From Chitinophagales bacterium (GTDB lineage: Bacteria; Bacteroidota; Bacteroidia; Chitinophagales; Saprospiraceae), in the NCBI GenBank assembly GCA_022360175.1, contig JAKSDI010000097.1:1-64000 (forward strand): 64,000 nucleotides of DNA, given 5' to 3'. A program made the translations under genes and the position numbers. A model generated the notes under the pieces. It did no database searches. It was not told the origin of the DNA and saw nothing but the letters and a program-made list of their open reading frames with translations. How positions within the stretch are numbered: the first letter of the stretch is position 1; each line of letters opens with the position of its first letter. Positions 51,328-60,192 of the stretch are shown piece after piece.

Positions 51328-52641
51328 TTATCCTTTTAGCCTAGGGTCTAATGCATCTGTTAGGCCTTCTCCAAGAAGGTTAAAGATAGTCACGGTAAAA
51401 AATATTGCAAGGCCAGGAAATATAGCCAGCCACCAGGCACTAAATTGGGAGCGAGCCAAATTGAGCAGTTTCCCCCAGGTAATTTGTGCAGGAGGAAGTC
51501 CTATCCCAAGGAATGATAAAAATGCTTCTAACAAGATAGCACTGGCAATACCAAAAGCAATGGTAATTAGTACCGGAGTTAAGGCATTAGGAATGGCATG
51601 GCGCAAGATAATACGCCATTCACTGTACCCCAGTGCTTCCGCTGCTTCTATATATTCAAGGCTTCTGATTTTGAGGAGCTCTGCTCTAATGAAGCGTGCA
51701 ATCCCGGTCCAGCGGATTAGGCCAATAATGGCCATGATGTAAAAAATAGAAGGTTTTTCTATAATGGCTACTATACTCAAAACCAGCAATAATGCAGGGA
51801 TAGAGCTTACCGTTTCTATCAGGCGCATCACCATTATATCTATAGGCAATGTCAGCTTTTGACCCAATTTAGGGTAACGTTCTAAATATTTAGCTACTAA
51901 GTTAAAAGCGATGAAAAATAGCAAGGCAATACCAATACCCATCAACATTTGCCACCCAAAAGTACCTTCTTCCAACTGATAAGATCTGGCAATAAAACCA
52001 TAAAACAAAGCTGGAATAATTGCTACAACATTCATTATCAGCCTAATACGTGTGATTCGAAAACGATCATCGCCAAAATAACCAGCTAGTGCGCCAAAGA
52101 AAATGCCTATCAGGGTTGCAATAGACATAGAAATCACCCCTACCAACATCGCAATACGAGTTCCATTGATCATTCCTGCCGCTACATCTCGTCCCAACTG
52201 GTCTGTGCCCAGCCAATGCCAAAATCGTTTGCTTGGTACTCGCTGATCATCTGTAGGAGAAACGAAATTGGTGTTTTTCTTATCTAAGGTATTGGCAGAA
52301 TAAGGAATGGGAGCCCAAATTACTTTTTCATACTTGTGGTCATGCCAATTAGTTTGAAAAAATTTAGCTTCCCAGGTGCTCAATCCCAAATCAACAGCAT
52401 ATTGCCTTAAAACAGGAAAGTAGGTTTCTCCTTCAATCTTGCAATACAAAGGTTTCTCATTAGCTATAAAATCTGAAGTAAGGCTTACGAAAAGCAACAC
52501 ATATAATAATCGCAATGACCACACCGCCATCCGATTTTTACGAAACTGCTTACGTACAATATCCCTATAACTTTGCCCCATAGCCTCCTGCTGGGACAAT
52601 TGATCCGCTAATTCTTTTTCTTTTTTTACTCCTATCAGCAT
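51328..52641 (-). CDS. Oligopeptide-type ABC permease, OppC/DppC-like, enlarged
   Basis: This 437-residue inner-membrane permease has the OppC hallmark HWLGTDQLGRDVAAGMINGTRIA, and the EAA loop EYIEAAEALGYSEWRIILRHAIPNALTP for ATPase contact. The DPP/OPP end is GLTDALDPRLKG. OppC proteins are usually near 300 residues; here extra sequence lies between the first membrane helix and the LGTD motif (about 65-150), and a pair of extra hydrophobic helices lies near 205-250. It is the last gene of a four-gene operon, 3 bases after the OppB-like gene. Confidence 0.92.
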   Translation of the reverse strand: MLIGVKKEKELADQLSQQEAMGQSYRDIVRKQFRKNRMAVWSLRLLYVLLFVSLTSDFIANEKPLYCKIEGETYFPVLRQYAVDLGLSTWEAKFFQTNWHDHKYEKVIWAPIPYSANTLDKKNTNFVSPTDDQRVPSKRFWHWLGTDQLGRDVAAGMINGTRIAMLVGVISMSIATLIGIFFGALAGYFGDDRFRITRIRLIMNVVAIIPALFYGFIARSYQLEEGTFGWQMLMGIGIALLFFIAFNLVAKYLERYPKLGQKLTLPIDIMVMRLIETVSSIPALLLVLSIVAIIEKPSIFYIMAIIGLIRWTGIARFIRAELLKIRSLEYIEAAEALGYSEWRIILRHAIPNALTPVLITIAFGIASAILLEAFLSFLGIGLPPAQITWGKLLNLARSQFSAWWLAIFPGLAIFFTVTIFNLLGEGLTDALDPRLKG

Positions 52642-52644
52642 CTA

Positions 52645-54060
52645 TTATCGCTTCTTAATACTGTATGAAACTCTAGGGTCTACCAGAGCATATAAAATAT
52701 CTGCCAACAAAATACCAACCATGGTTAATGTAGCAGAAAGCATAAGTACGGTATACACAACCGGCCAATCTCGCTGAAAAATAGCTTCAACGGTCAATTT
52801 ACCCATGCCTGGAATATTAAAAATTACTTCTATTACTACCGATCCTGCAAAAACAGCAGGAAAAATAGAGGCAAACATCGTTATTATTGGAAATAGCGCA
52901 TTGCGGAAAGCATGATTCCAAACAACGGAACGGCTTCCCAGGCCCTTCGCCCAGGCTGTCCTGATATAGTCCTGCCTTATTACATTTAACATTCCCCCTC
53001 TCACTTGCCGAGAAATAAAAGCCAGTGCACTATAAGTCAAACAAAATACTGGTAAGATTAAATGGGTAGCTGTTTCAAAAAATCGATCCAGAAAAGGGGC
53101 CTCAGGTGGTAATTCTCCTGTACCTAGTGAAGGAAACCAGTCCATACCATATTCTGGTGTAGTAAAAAACACCACCAGCATAGTAGCAATCCAGAAGCTA
53201 GGTAGAGAGTACAGGATAAATAATAAGAGCGTAGTAGATCGATCAAAAATAGAATCCTTCCAAATTGCAGAAAGTACCCCCAAAGGGATAGACAATAAAT
53301 AGGCAAAGAATATGGCCAGCAAATTTAAAATGACTGTCCAAAACAAAGCATCTTTCATCCTACTTGACACTGGCCTGCCATCAAAATAAGAAACACCAAA
53401 ATCAAACATAAGAAAGCTGGTGAGCCAATTGTGATATTGGTTATCCCATCCATACCATTTGATGTCTGGTATATAAAGCAGGTGTTTAGTAGATTCTGCT
53501 CTTACATTCAAATAATCTCTCTTTAAGCGTTCCACTGCCCCAGGTAAGCTCGTGTGCATTATCAGGCTATCCGTTTCTACCTTGCTTTCTATTGTTTCCA
53601 ACAAACTGGATATTCGCTTATGCCTATAGGACAGATAAAGTTGTCTCAGCGATGGGCGGATTTGCCGTAATGACTCTCTCAATGTATCGGTCTCCAAATG
53701 CTCCATCAATAGTTCTACCTGCCTAATTTGCTCGTAATAGGTCTGTATTTGAGGCCAATTACCATACTGTGCAACCAGTTTTGAGATCGTAGCTCTACGA
53801 TTCTTTTTCAGTATTTTATACAGCGTATCAGGATAAGCCCTTGACGTAAATGATATATAAAACGCTGGCTTATTAAGCCCTAGAAATTCTGCTTTTTCTT
53901 CGTAAACCCTTTCTGTATTCAAGACAGAACTTTCCACCTCAGTCCGCATGGATTCTACCGGGTCGCCAGGAGCCATTTTACTAAGGCCAAATGCTATTAG
54001 AGAAATCAGTAATAGCGTAGGAATAAATATGAGTATTCTTTTAATCAGATACTGGACCAT
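52645..54060 (-). CDS. Oligopeptide-type ABC permease, OppB/DppB-like, enlarged
   Basis: This 471-residue permease has an N-terminal helix MVQYLIKRILIFIPTLLLISLIAFGL and KMAPGDP, typical of OppB. A roughly 150-residue periplasmic helical insert (about 60-215; Arg/Glu/Leu-rich) follows, then the normal core with FGVSYFDGRPVSSRMKDAL, the EAA-type loop DYIRTAWAKGLGSRSVVWNHAFRNAL and the end GILLADILYALVDPRVSY. Usual OppB length is 300-340, so the insert is the odd feature. It sits between the binding-protein genes and OppC. Confidence 0.92.
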   Translation of the reverse strand: MVQYLIKRILIFIPTLLLISLIAFGLSKMAPGDPVESMRTEVESSVLNTERVYEEKAEFLGLNKPAFYISFTSRAYPDTLYKILKKNRRATISKLVAQYGNWPQIQTYYEQIRQVELLMEHLETDTLRESLRQIRPSLRQLYLSYRHKRISSLLETIESKVETDSLIMHTSLPGAVERLKRDYLNVRAESTKHLLYIPDIKWYGWDNQYHNWLTSFLMFDFGVSYFDGRPVSSRMKDALFWTVILNLLAIFFAYLLSIPLGVLSAIWKDSIFDRSTTLLLFILYSLPSFWIATMLVVFFTTPEYGMDWFPSLGTGELPPEAPFLDRFFETATHLILPVFCLTYSALAFISRQVRGGMLNVIRQDYIRTAWAKGLGSRSVVWNHAFRNALFPIITMFASIFPAVFAGSVVIEVIFNIPGMGKLTVEAIFQRDWPVVYTVLMLSATLTMVGILLADILYALVDPRVSYSIKKR

Positions 54061-54121
54061 AGGGTCTACAAACTTGGTTTATTGGCCAATCCGGGGATTA
54101 GTCCGTTTTCGGTTTAAAATA

Positions 54122-55903
54122 CTATTTCTCATTGAGTTGTAACAACTGAGGCACATAACCTGGGAAAATAGGAGTTACCTCTGTTCCAAATCGTTTATGA
54201 ATGATAATTCTACTTTGTGGTACCATTATATAGACCAATGGCATTTCATCGTATATAACAGCCTGCAACTCTTTGTACAATTCATTCCGCTCTTTTTCAT
54301 CAATCGTAATTTGTATACGATCAATTAGCGCATCTGTTTCAGGGCTTGCAAAACCTGTTCTGTCATCTCCATCAGAATGGAAATCCTGCTTGGGTTCCCA
54401 GGGTGTTGACTGAATCAATTTAGCTCCTCCTACCAATTCAAAATCTCTTCTTTGCAATGCCTCTTGTGTAACGGTAAACTCCTGAGGAACTGGTTGAATA
54501 TCAAAACCTGCTGCTTTTGTAGATTCCTGAATCAACAAAGCAGTGGTCTCTGCTAGGCTACGTCCAGCAGTATAATTATACTTCAAACTTAGTTCTACCA
54601 ATTGCCCTTCTATTTCTTTATCTAAGATACCGTTGTTATTGCTGTCTTCCCAGCCGGCTTCTGCTAATAAGGCCCTTGCTTTTTCCGGCTGATAGGAAAT
54701 TGTTTCCAAATCCTTATTATAATAAGTAAAAGAGGGATGTACAGGAGTAACGGTGCGCTCTGCCAATCCATAAAATGCTGTTTCGATAATTTCATTGGCA
54801 TTAATGGCATAAGCAAGAGCCTGACGCACTTTTTTATCTTGTAAAGCCGGGATACGTGTATTGAGGTACACAAAAGTATTCACCAAAGATGGAGGGCTAT
54901 AGAAATTGTATTCATCTGCCACAAACTCCGTTTCCTGCAATTCCATAAACTGTTTTGGCTGAATATTAGCCATCACATCCATCGTTCCATTTTTCAGCGT
55001 AGTAATTGCGGAATTACTATCAGAGATAGGGCGGAAAATGAGCTTAGTAGGATGAGCCATTACCCCAATTCCACCATTTTCTACTTTATCTCCCCACCAA
55101 TTTTCTTTTCTTTCCAAAATCAGGCGCTGTCCAGTTTCCCAGCTTACCAGACGATAAGCTCCAGAGCCTACAATACCCTCCGGCTCTCGGCTAAACTTTT
55201 GACTATTAAACTGATCTGCAAATTGCTGCAAACGATCATCTTCCTCAGCCAATTGTTCTGCTTCTTTAGCATTAGCAAGTGTTTTAATAGGAATATCCTT
55301 CAGCAAGCCATCAGAATCGTAGTGATAAGCAGGTAGTACAGGCAAAGCTGCACTAATAGCTTCCTCTCCTATGATATATTTTTTGCTGGTCAATACCGTA
55401 AATCGGCGAGGATTGTCAGGATCGACCTGAATATCATCAATAAAAGAAAGGTATACTCGATAGGCTGGTGCCGGCACTTTAGGGTTGAATACCGCCTTCA
55501 AAGTGAAAATAAAATCTTCAGCTGTAACGGGGCTCCCATTATCCCATACCGCTTCTTCTCTAATTTCAAATGTATAAGACATGCCACCAGCATAAGGCCC
55601 TTCTGTTAATTCTTTTACTTCTGGCCTGGCTTTCGCCAATTGAGGTACGAGTTCTACAGTACTAGGATCGCTTGTCAGCAGATAAGAAAAGATACCATTA
55701 AAAACGGTTCTGGAATAATTGTTTGTTGTAAGCATTGGCAGCAGGCGGTCGGGTTCTGCATCCAGGTGTAGAATCGCCTCATCTGCCGGCCTACCCAAAT
55801 CTACGGTTTCAGTATCTTTTTCTTTAGTATCCGACTTGCAAGAATTGAAAGTGATAGCAGCCGAAAGTAGTAGTAGAAATGGGAGGATTTTGGAAACTTG
55901 CAT
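54122..55903 (-). CDS. Oligopeptide ABC transporter substrate-binding lipoprotein (second of two)
   Basis: This 593-residue SBP_bac_5 protein has a lipobox AAITFNSC. Family marks are DAEPDRLLPMLTTNNYSRTVFNGIF, WDNGSPVTAEDFIFTLKA, GSGAYRLVSWETGQRLILERKENWWG, KVRQALAYAINANEIIETAFYG and PEKARALLAEAGWEDSNNNGILD. It is 40-odd percent identical by eye to the product of the preceding gene, five bases upstream, so the pair arose by duplication. It captures peptides or a similar solute for the permeases encoded next. Confidence 0.93.
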   Translation of the reverse strand: MQVSKILPFLLLLSAAITFNSCKSDTKEKDTETVDLGRPADEAILHLDAEPDRLLPMLTTNNYSRTVFNGIFSYLLTSDPSTVELVPQLAKARPEVKELTEGPYAGGMSYTFEIREEAVWDNGSPVTAEDFIFTLKAVFNPKVPAPAYRVYLSFIDDIQVDPDNPRRFTVLTSKKYIIGEEAISAALPVLPAYHYDSDGLLKDIPIKTLANAKEAEQLAEEDDRLQQFADQFNSQKFSREPEGIVGSGAYRLVSWETGQRLILERKENWWGDKVENGGIGVMAHPTKLIFRPISDSNSAITTLKNGTMDVMANIQPKQFMELQETEFVADEYNFYSPPSLVNTFVYLNTRIPALQDKKVRQALAYAINANEIIETAFYGLAERTVTPVHPSFTYYNKDLETISYQPEKARALLAEAGWEDSNNNGILDKEIEGQLVELSLKYNYTAGRSLAETTALLIQESTKAAGFDIQPVPQEFTVTQEALQRRDFELVGGAKLIQSTPWEPKQDFHSDGDDRTGFASPETDALIDRIQITIDEKERNELYKELQAVIYDEMPLVYIMVPQSRIIIHKRFGTEVTPIFPGYVPQLLQLNEK

Positions 55904-55908
55904 CAGTA

Positions 55909-57675
55909 TTATTGTTTGTATTCAGTTTTTGTAAAGGTGTTTACGAAAAAGCCAGGACGACGCGAAGATACATCAGCTTCAAATCTTTTACTAATTGCAA
56001 TGCGTTCCTTTGGGGCAATTAAGAATATATATGGTTGCTCTTCGTACAAAAGAGCCTGAAATTGCTTGTATAATTTATCTCTTTTTTCTTCATCCAGAGT
56101 TACTCTAATCTCTTCAATCAATTTGTCTGCTTCTACATTATTGAAGCTTACTCTATTGCCTCCATCCGGTGTATCGCTTTCAGAATGCCACAACTGCTTT
56201 GGATCATCAACGATCGGGTCTTGAGCCCAGGCTCCTGCATACATTTCATAGTCACGGCGCTTCGTATCTTGTACCAATACAGCAAAATCTTTGGGAATAA
56301 TGTTAATTTCAATCCCTGCTTTTTTAGCATCATTTTTTAGAATAATGGACTGTGCATTAGAAAATTCACTTGCCGCACTGATATTAAAATCAAGGGTTAG
56401 CTCTACCAATTCTCCATCAATTTCTTTATCTACAATACCATTATCATTGGTATCTTCCCAACCTGCTTCTGCCAGTAATGCTCTAGCCTTTTCAGGATTA
56501 AAAGCGATAGGTGCTAAGCCCTTATGATAATAGGGCTTTGCTGGATGAAAAGGCCCTACAGTACGCTCTGCCAGGCCATAAAACAAAGTTTCTATTAATT
56601 CATCTACATTTACCAGGTGAGCAAGTGCCTGACGCACTCTCTTATCTGCTAATTTGGGATTTTTGTTATTCAATCCGATATAATAATAAACCATTAATGA
56701 AGGATTGTGTAGTTGATAATAACTTTGAATCATCTCATTGTCCTTCAAACTCACAAAATCCTTAGGAGGTACCTGGCTTACCACATCTATCTGCTGATCT
56801 TTTAAAGCCGCCAACATAGCTGTTTGATCAGGAATAATCTTAAATACTAACTTATCAGGTTCAGCTTCCAAAAGAGGATATTCCTTATCCATTCCTTCGC
56901 CCCACCAATTTTCTTTCTTTTCCAGTATAGCCTGTTGGCCTGTCTCCCATTTCACAAATTTATACGCACCACATCCTGATATTTTTTCCCTTGCAAACTC
57001 CTGCCCGTTGAATTTTTCGGCAAAAGCCTGAAGGTTTTCATTATTATCTGCTAAAGCAGCCACCTGCTCTCGATCTGACAACTGCGCGATACTAATATCC
57101 TTCATATAACCTTCTGAATCATAAAAATAGGCGGGCATCGGCTGTAAGCTTCCTACAACAGCCTCTCCAATGATATATTTACCATTGGTGCGAACCGTAA
57201 ACTTCTTTGGATTTTCAGGATCAACATCAACACCACTAATAAATTCAATATAGGAGCGTATATGAGCTGCATTTACTTTAGGGTTTTTTATCGCTTTTAT
57301 TGTAAATGCATAGTCATGCCCCGTGACAGGGCTCCCATCTTCCCATACAGCATTCGGATGAATTTCAAACTGATATGCAATTCCATCTTCTGTTTCCTGC
57401 AATTGAGGACGAGAGGTAGCCAGCAGTGGTGATAACTCTAAAGTCTGAGGATCAAAATGTAAAAGGCTCAAAAATACATGCTCGTGTATCATTCTCGAAT
57501 AAGAATTGGTAGACAGGCATGGATTTAATCGATCCGGTTCGGCAGGAATACGGGCATAAACTACATTGTCCTTGTGTTTGAAATCAATTTCAGAGTTACT
57601 ATCAGTTGAGCCAGGGCACCCGGAAAAAATGGTCAAAGCTAATAGTAAAACTGCAAATAGAGGAAGATTTTTCAT
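55909..57675 (-). CDS. Oligopeptide ABC transporter substrate-binding lipoprotein (first of two)
   Basis: This 588-residue SBP_bac_5 protein has a lipobox LTIFSGC. It has the same motif order as its neighbour: AEPDRLNPCLSTNSYSRMI, WEDGSPVTGHDYAFTIKA, GCGAYKFVKWETGQQAILEKKENWWG, KRVRQALAHLVNVDELIETLFYG and PEKARALLAEAGWEDTNDNGIVD. It is the first gene of the operon that goes on with a second binding protein and two permeases. No ATPase (OppD/OppF) gene is adjacent, so energy must come from proteins encoded elsewhere. Confidence 0.93.
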   Translation of the reverse strand: MKNLPLFAVLLLALTIFSGCPGSTDSNSEIDFKHKDNVVYARIPAEPDRLNPCLSTNSYSRMIHEHVFLSLLHFDPQTLELSPLLATSRPQLQETEDGIAYQFEIHPNAVWEDGSPVTGHDYAFTIKAIKNPKVNAAHIRSYIEFISGVDVDPENPKKFTVRTNGKYIIGEAVVGSLQPMPAYFYDSEGYMKDISIAQLSDREQVAALADNNENLQAFAEKFNGQEFAREKISGCGAYKFVKWETGQQAILEKKENWWGEGMDKEYPLLEAEPDKLVFKIIPDQTAMLAALKDQQIDVVSQVPPKDFVSLKDNEMIQSYYQLHNPSLMVYYYIGLNNKNPKLADKRVRQALAHLVNVDELIETLFYGLAERTVGPFHPAKPYYHKGLAPIAFNPEKARALLAEAGWEDTNDNGIVDKEIDGELVELTLDFNISAASEFSNAQSIILKNDAKKAGIEINIIPKDFAVLVQDTKRRDYEMYAGAWAQDPIVDDPKQLWHSESDTPDGGNRVSFNNVEADKLIEEIRVTLDEEKRDKLYKQFQALLYEEQPYIFLIAPKERIAISKRFEADVSSRRPGFFVNTFTKTEYKQ

Positions 57676-57702
57676 ATCCGTGTATGGTTAAGAAACCCTT
57701 TT

Positions 57703-57749
57703 AAGAGTATGTTAGAAAGTTGATCTTTACTCTATAAACGTACTCTTAG
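57703..57749. repeat. Short inverted repeat AAGAGTATGTT...AACGTACTCTT
   Basis: The 11-bp arms with one G-U-type mismatch enclose 25 bases. The ends resemble the family A element terminus (AGAGTATGTT), so this may be a shortened relative. Confidence 0.55.
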
Positions 57750-57867
57750 TAGCTTTATTAATATGAAGGTAATGGATTTGTCAAGTATAGTGAAATTTTC
57801 TTTACAATTTGCCTTCCTTCTGAAATATAACAGACCAAAGCCTTTCTTTTTTCTACCACCTTCTGTA

Positions 57868-57945
57868 AGAACGTGTTTAAACGCCCTCAATAACCCGCTT
57901 TCATGCTTTAATAGCAATGTTCAAAACGATTTTTAAACAAGTTCT
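57868..57945. mobile_element. MITE-like inverted-repeat element, family A copy 4 (short)
   Basis: The 78-bp element runs from AGAACGTGTTTAAA to TTTAAACAAGTTCT, 14-bp inverted termini with one mismatch. It lies 36 bases upstream of the epimerase start. The rest of the 306-base gap holds the inverted repeat at 57703 and plain AT-rich sequence. Confidence 0.6.
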
Positions 57946-57981
57946 AAATTTCATTGTTTCGGTATAAATAATACACAATAG

Positions 57982-58893
57982 ATGGCTCATATATTAATAG
58001 CAGGAGGTACCGGACTCATTGGCAATAAGCTTGCACAATTGCTTAAAAGACATGGGTACGAGGTCGCTTTATTAAGCAGGTCTCGCAAAAGTAATCCCGC
58101 TTTTAAAACCTATCAATGGAATTTGGATGATGGAGTCATTGAAGAGGATGCCATTATTCAGGCATCCCATATCATTAATCTGGCTGGCGCAGGGATTGCA
58201 GATAAGCCCTGGACACGATCGCGCAAGGAAACGATTATCAAAAGCAGGGTTGAGGGCAACTTACTATTCAAACAATATTTTGAACAATTGAATTATAAGC
58301 CAAAGGCTTTCATATCAAGCTCCGCAATAGGCTATTATGGCAATAGAGGAGATGAATGGATGTATGAGCATTGCGATGCAGGAAAAGGATTCTTGTCGGA
58401 AAGCACTATTGCCTGGGAAAATAGTATAAAAGCAATCAGTGACCTGGGAATCAGGACTAGTGGAGTACGTATAGGTATTGTACTATCAACAAAAGGAGGA
58501 GCATTAGAAAAAATAATACTTCCCCTCAAATTTGGTTTGGCTACCTATTTTGGTAATGGCCAGCAGTGGTATAGTTGGATTCACATAGATGACATAGCAG
58601 GCATTTTTCATCATATAATTGAAGATGATACCTTAGATGGTTTCTACAATGGAGTAGCCCCCCACCCTGTCAGGAATAAAACCTTGATGCAAAACATTAA
58701 AAAAATATATAACAATAAGGCACTCTTACTTCCTGTTCCATCAATAGCTATGAAAATAGCACTGGGAGAAATGTCTCATACCGTATTAGATAGTAGCAAG
58801 GTAAGTGCTGAAAAAGTCATTAATTCAGGATATCAGTTTAAATATGAGCGCTTAGAACAGGCTTTGGAAGATTTATTATTACAAAGAAGTTAG
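57982..58893 (+). CDS. TIGR01777/YfcH family NAD(P)-dependent epimerase-like protein
   Basis: This 303-residue SDR-type protein has the Rossmann motif ILIAGGTGLIGNKLAQLLKRHG and the family signatures INLAGAGIADKPWT, ISSSAIGYYGNRGDE, IRIGIVL-like VRIGIVLSTKGGALEKIILPLKFGL and YSWIHIDDIAG, with the DUF1731-like C-terminus (KIALGEMSHTVLDSSKV). Members lack a firmly known substrate. It is divergent from the ABC operon and converges with the XRE regulator gene, 10 bases between stops. Confidence 0.94.
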   Translation: MAHILIAGGTGLIGNKLAQLLKRHGYEVALLSRSRKSNPAFKTYQWNLDDGVIEEDAIIQASHIINLAGAGIADKPWTRSRKETIIKSRVEGNLLFKQYFEQLNYKPKAFISSSAIGYYGNRGDEWMYEHCDAGKGFLSESTIAWENSIKAISDLGIRTSGVRIGIVLSTKGGALEKIILPLKFGLATYFGNGQQWYSWIHIDDIAGIFHHIIEDDTLDGFYNGVAPHPVRNKTLMQNIKKIYNNKALLLPVPSIAMKIALGEMSHTVLDSSKVSAEKVINSGYQFKYERLEQALEDLLLQRS

Positions 58894-58903
58894 CTATGGC
58901 TAA

Positions 58904-59302
58904 TTATTTATCTTTTAACTTATCAACCCTTTTTTCTAAATTTTTCGTTTTCAGATCCAATTCCTCTACTCTTTTCACCAATTCGTGAAAGTTATACAAG
59001 TTACCTTCCACCTCATAGTTCTTTTGAGGTTCATGGATTTCAGTATTCGATCGAGGATTTTCAAGTGGTTTTGACAATGGAGCAACTGGAATTTCTTCTG
59101 GTAAAACCTCTGTATAGCACAATGTTTTAGCATTGATCCCAGTCAAATCTTGCAACTGTATCAAAAAAGTTACGTCAGGTGTATTTTCACCCCGCTCGTA
59201 ATTACTAATATTTCCTCTGTTAAGTCCTAACAATGCTGCAAATTCATCTTGCTTCATTTTCCACCGCTTCCTTATTACCACAATATTGCTTGCAAGCTTC
59301 AT
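58904..59302 (-). CDS. XRE family HTH regulator with C-terminal coiled coil
   Basis: This 132-residue protein has an N-terminal helix-turn-helix (IVVIRKRWKMKQDEFAALLG, LNRGNISNYERGENTP) at residues ~5-60, a Pro-rich linker, and a heptad-patterned coiled coil at the end (LVKRVEELDLKTKNLEKRVDKLKDK) that would hold it as an oligomer. The start at 59302 gives MKLASNIVV; an ATG three codons earlier is also possible. A 13-bp box occurs twice upstream, once by its own start and once within the promoter of a divergent transcript. It probably represses both. Confidence 0.87.
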   Translation of the reverse strand: MKLASNIVVIRKRWKMKQDEFAALLGLNRGNISNYERGENTPDVTFLIQLQDLTGINAKTLCYTEVLPEEIPVAPLSKPLENPRSNTEIHEPQKNYEVEGNLYNFHELVKRVEELDLKTKNLEKRVDKLKDK

Positions 59303-59316
59303 CGAATGCATATAAA

Positions 59317-59369
59317 TTCAATAAAAAATTAATTAAAATTCAAGCAGAACTTGTTTTTCAATAAAAAAT
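59317..59369. promoter_or_regulatory. Two identical 13-bp boxes, candidate XRE operators
   Basis: TTCAATAAAAAAT occurs at 59317-59329 and again at 59357-59369, 40 bp apart (about four helical turns, same face). The first is next to the XRE start; the second lies between the -33 and -7 elements of the promoter at 59351-59381. Confidence 0.55.
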
Positions 59370-59381
59370 CACATATATTTG
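59351..59381 (+). promoter_or_regulatory. Promoter divergent from the XRE gene
   Basis: TTG (59351-59353), 20 bases, then TATATTTG (59374-59381) match the Bacteroidota plan exactly. It points away from the XRE gene into a stretch without any open frame. Confidence 0.75.
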
Positions 59382-59387
59382 TGCAAT

Positions 59388-59654
59388 CAGCCACAATTTA
59401 AGCAAAGATTGTCTCTTCAGCAGCATGTTGAGAGAATTTCTGGTATCGTCTAATAGGACAAGATGCGTTTTAAAATGATCTAAAGTGCTCTTAGGTTCAT
59501 ATATATTACTCGAAGATAATGCGCCTGAAACTCTGAGTACTCCTTATAAGACTTAGCTATAATTACGTGCAGAACCCAAGGTTCTACAGCCTAATCACTA
59601 TGTATTTGACTCAGCGATAAGCTGACATGCCCTGGAAATGTACCAGGGCTTTTT
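59388..59654 (+). ncRNA. Candidate non-coding RNA of about 265 bases
   Basis: It has a full promoter on one side and a strong intrinsic terminator on the other, with no open frame over about 30 codons between. Local hairpins are visible: AGAACC-CAA-GGTTCT, TCAGC-GATAA-GCTGA shortly before the terminator, and a GCATGTTG/CAAGATGC stem with one mismatch in the 5' part. It does not resemble tmRNA, RNase P RNA or SRP RNA as I know them. 6S RNA cannot be excluded. Expression under control of the divergent XRE protein is inferred from the operator boxes. Confidence 0.5.
59629..59654 (+). terminator. Strong intrinsic terminator
   Basis: GCCCTGG, a 7-base loop, CCAGGGC, then TTTTT. The stem is a perfect 7-bp GC-rich one in an AT-rich region. 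Confidence 0.9.
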
Positions 59655-59878
59655 GTATTTTGGAATGGGAAGTAAAAACTACGATTGCTTCTAACAGTAT
59701 TTTTTCCAAAGAATTTTATTTATTGCCATTACAGTTTTCAACATTTTCAGTATTTCATTTCTGTATTTTATGCCGCTGATGCACTCCGTTACCTAATCTT
59801 CTAGTTATACTTGTTTGCACTGACCTCAGACTATTTACTGCGTATACAATTCGTATTGATTGTAATGTACAATTATGT
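59655..59878. other. Plain AT-rich intergenic region
   Basis: The region lies between the terminator of the candidate RNA and the end of the first minus-strand accessory gene. Nothing specific is seen. Confidence 0.3.
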
Positions 59879-60115
59879 TCAATGTATAGAAAAGGAATAA
59901 ACGGAGTATAGAAAAACGAAACTCCACAAGGCGTACATTATCAATTCAAATATGATTAAAAATTTATACTTCCTTACTTCTTCTTTACCGAATTCTAAAC
60001 TAAGAGATTTTTTTTGTCTCCTTTTGTCTTTACTAAACAAAATTAGACGATAAAGCATCAAAAGGAGAAATAATATAATTCCAATTTCGAATACTGTTGC
60101 CATAATATCTATCAT
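59879..60115 (-). CDS. Small two-helix membrane protein, accessory region
   Basis: This 78-residue protein has two hydrophobic helices (IGIILFLLLMLYRLILF and FLIIFELIMYALWSFVFLYSV) around a basic loop, SKDKRRQKKSLSLEFGKEE. No family is recognised. It is one of several small membrane or lipoprotein genes on this strand beside broken protein tails, which fits an immunity-type protein, but that is only positional inference. Confidence 0.55.
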   Translation of the reverse strand: MIDIMATVFEIGIILFLLLMLYRLILFSKDKRRQKKSLSLEFGKEEVRKYKFLIIFELIMYALWSFVFLYSVYSFSIH

Positions 60116-60192
60116 CTGGTCTAATGAAAATGAAGTTGGAAAACAATAACGAAAGAAAAAATATCCAGTTTAACACAAAAATAGCTTAATGA

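Noticed and set aside
59388..59654. tmRNA, RNase P RNA or SRP RNA
   Set aside because: No tRNA-like ends, tag frame or P4-like conserved core could be seen; 6S remains open and needs a covariance search.
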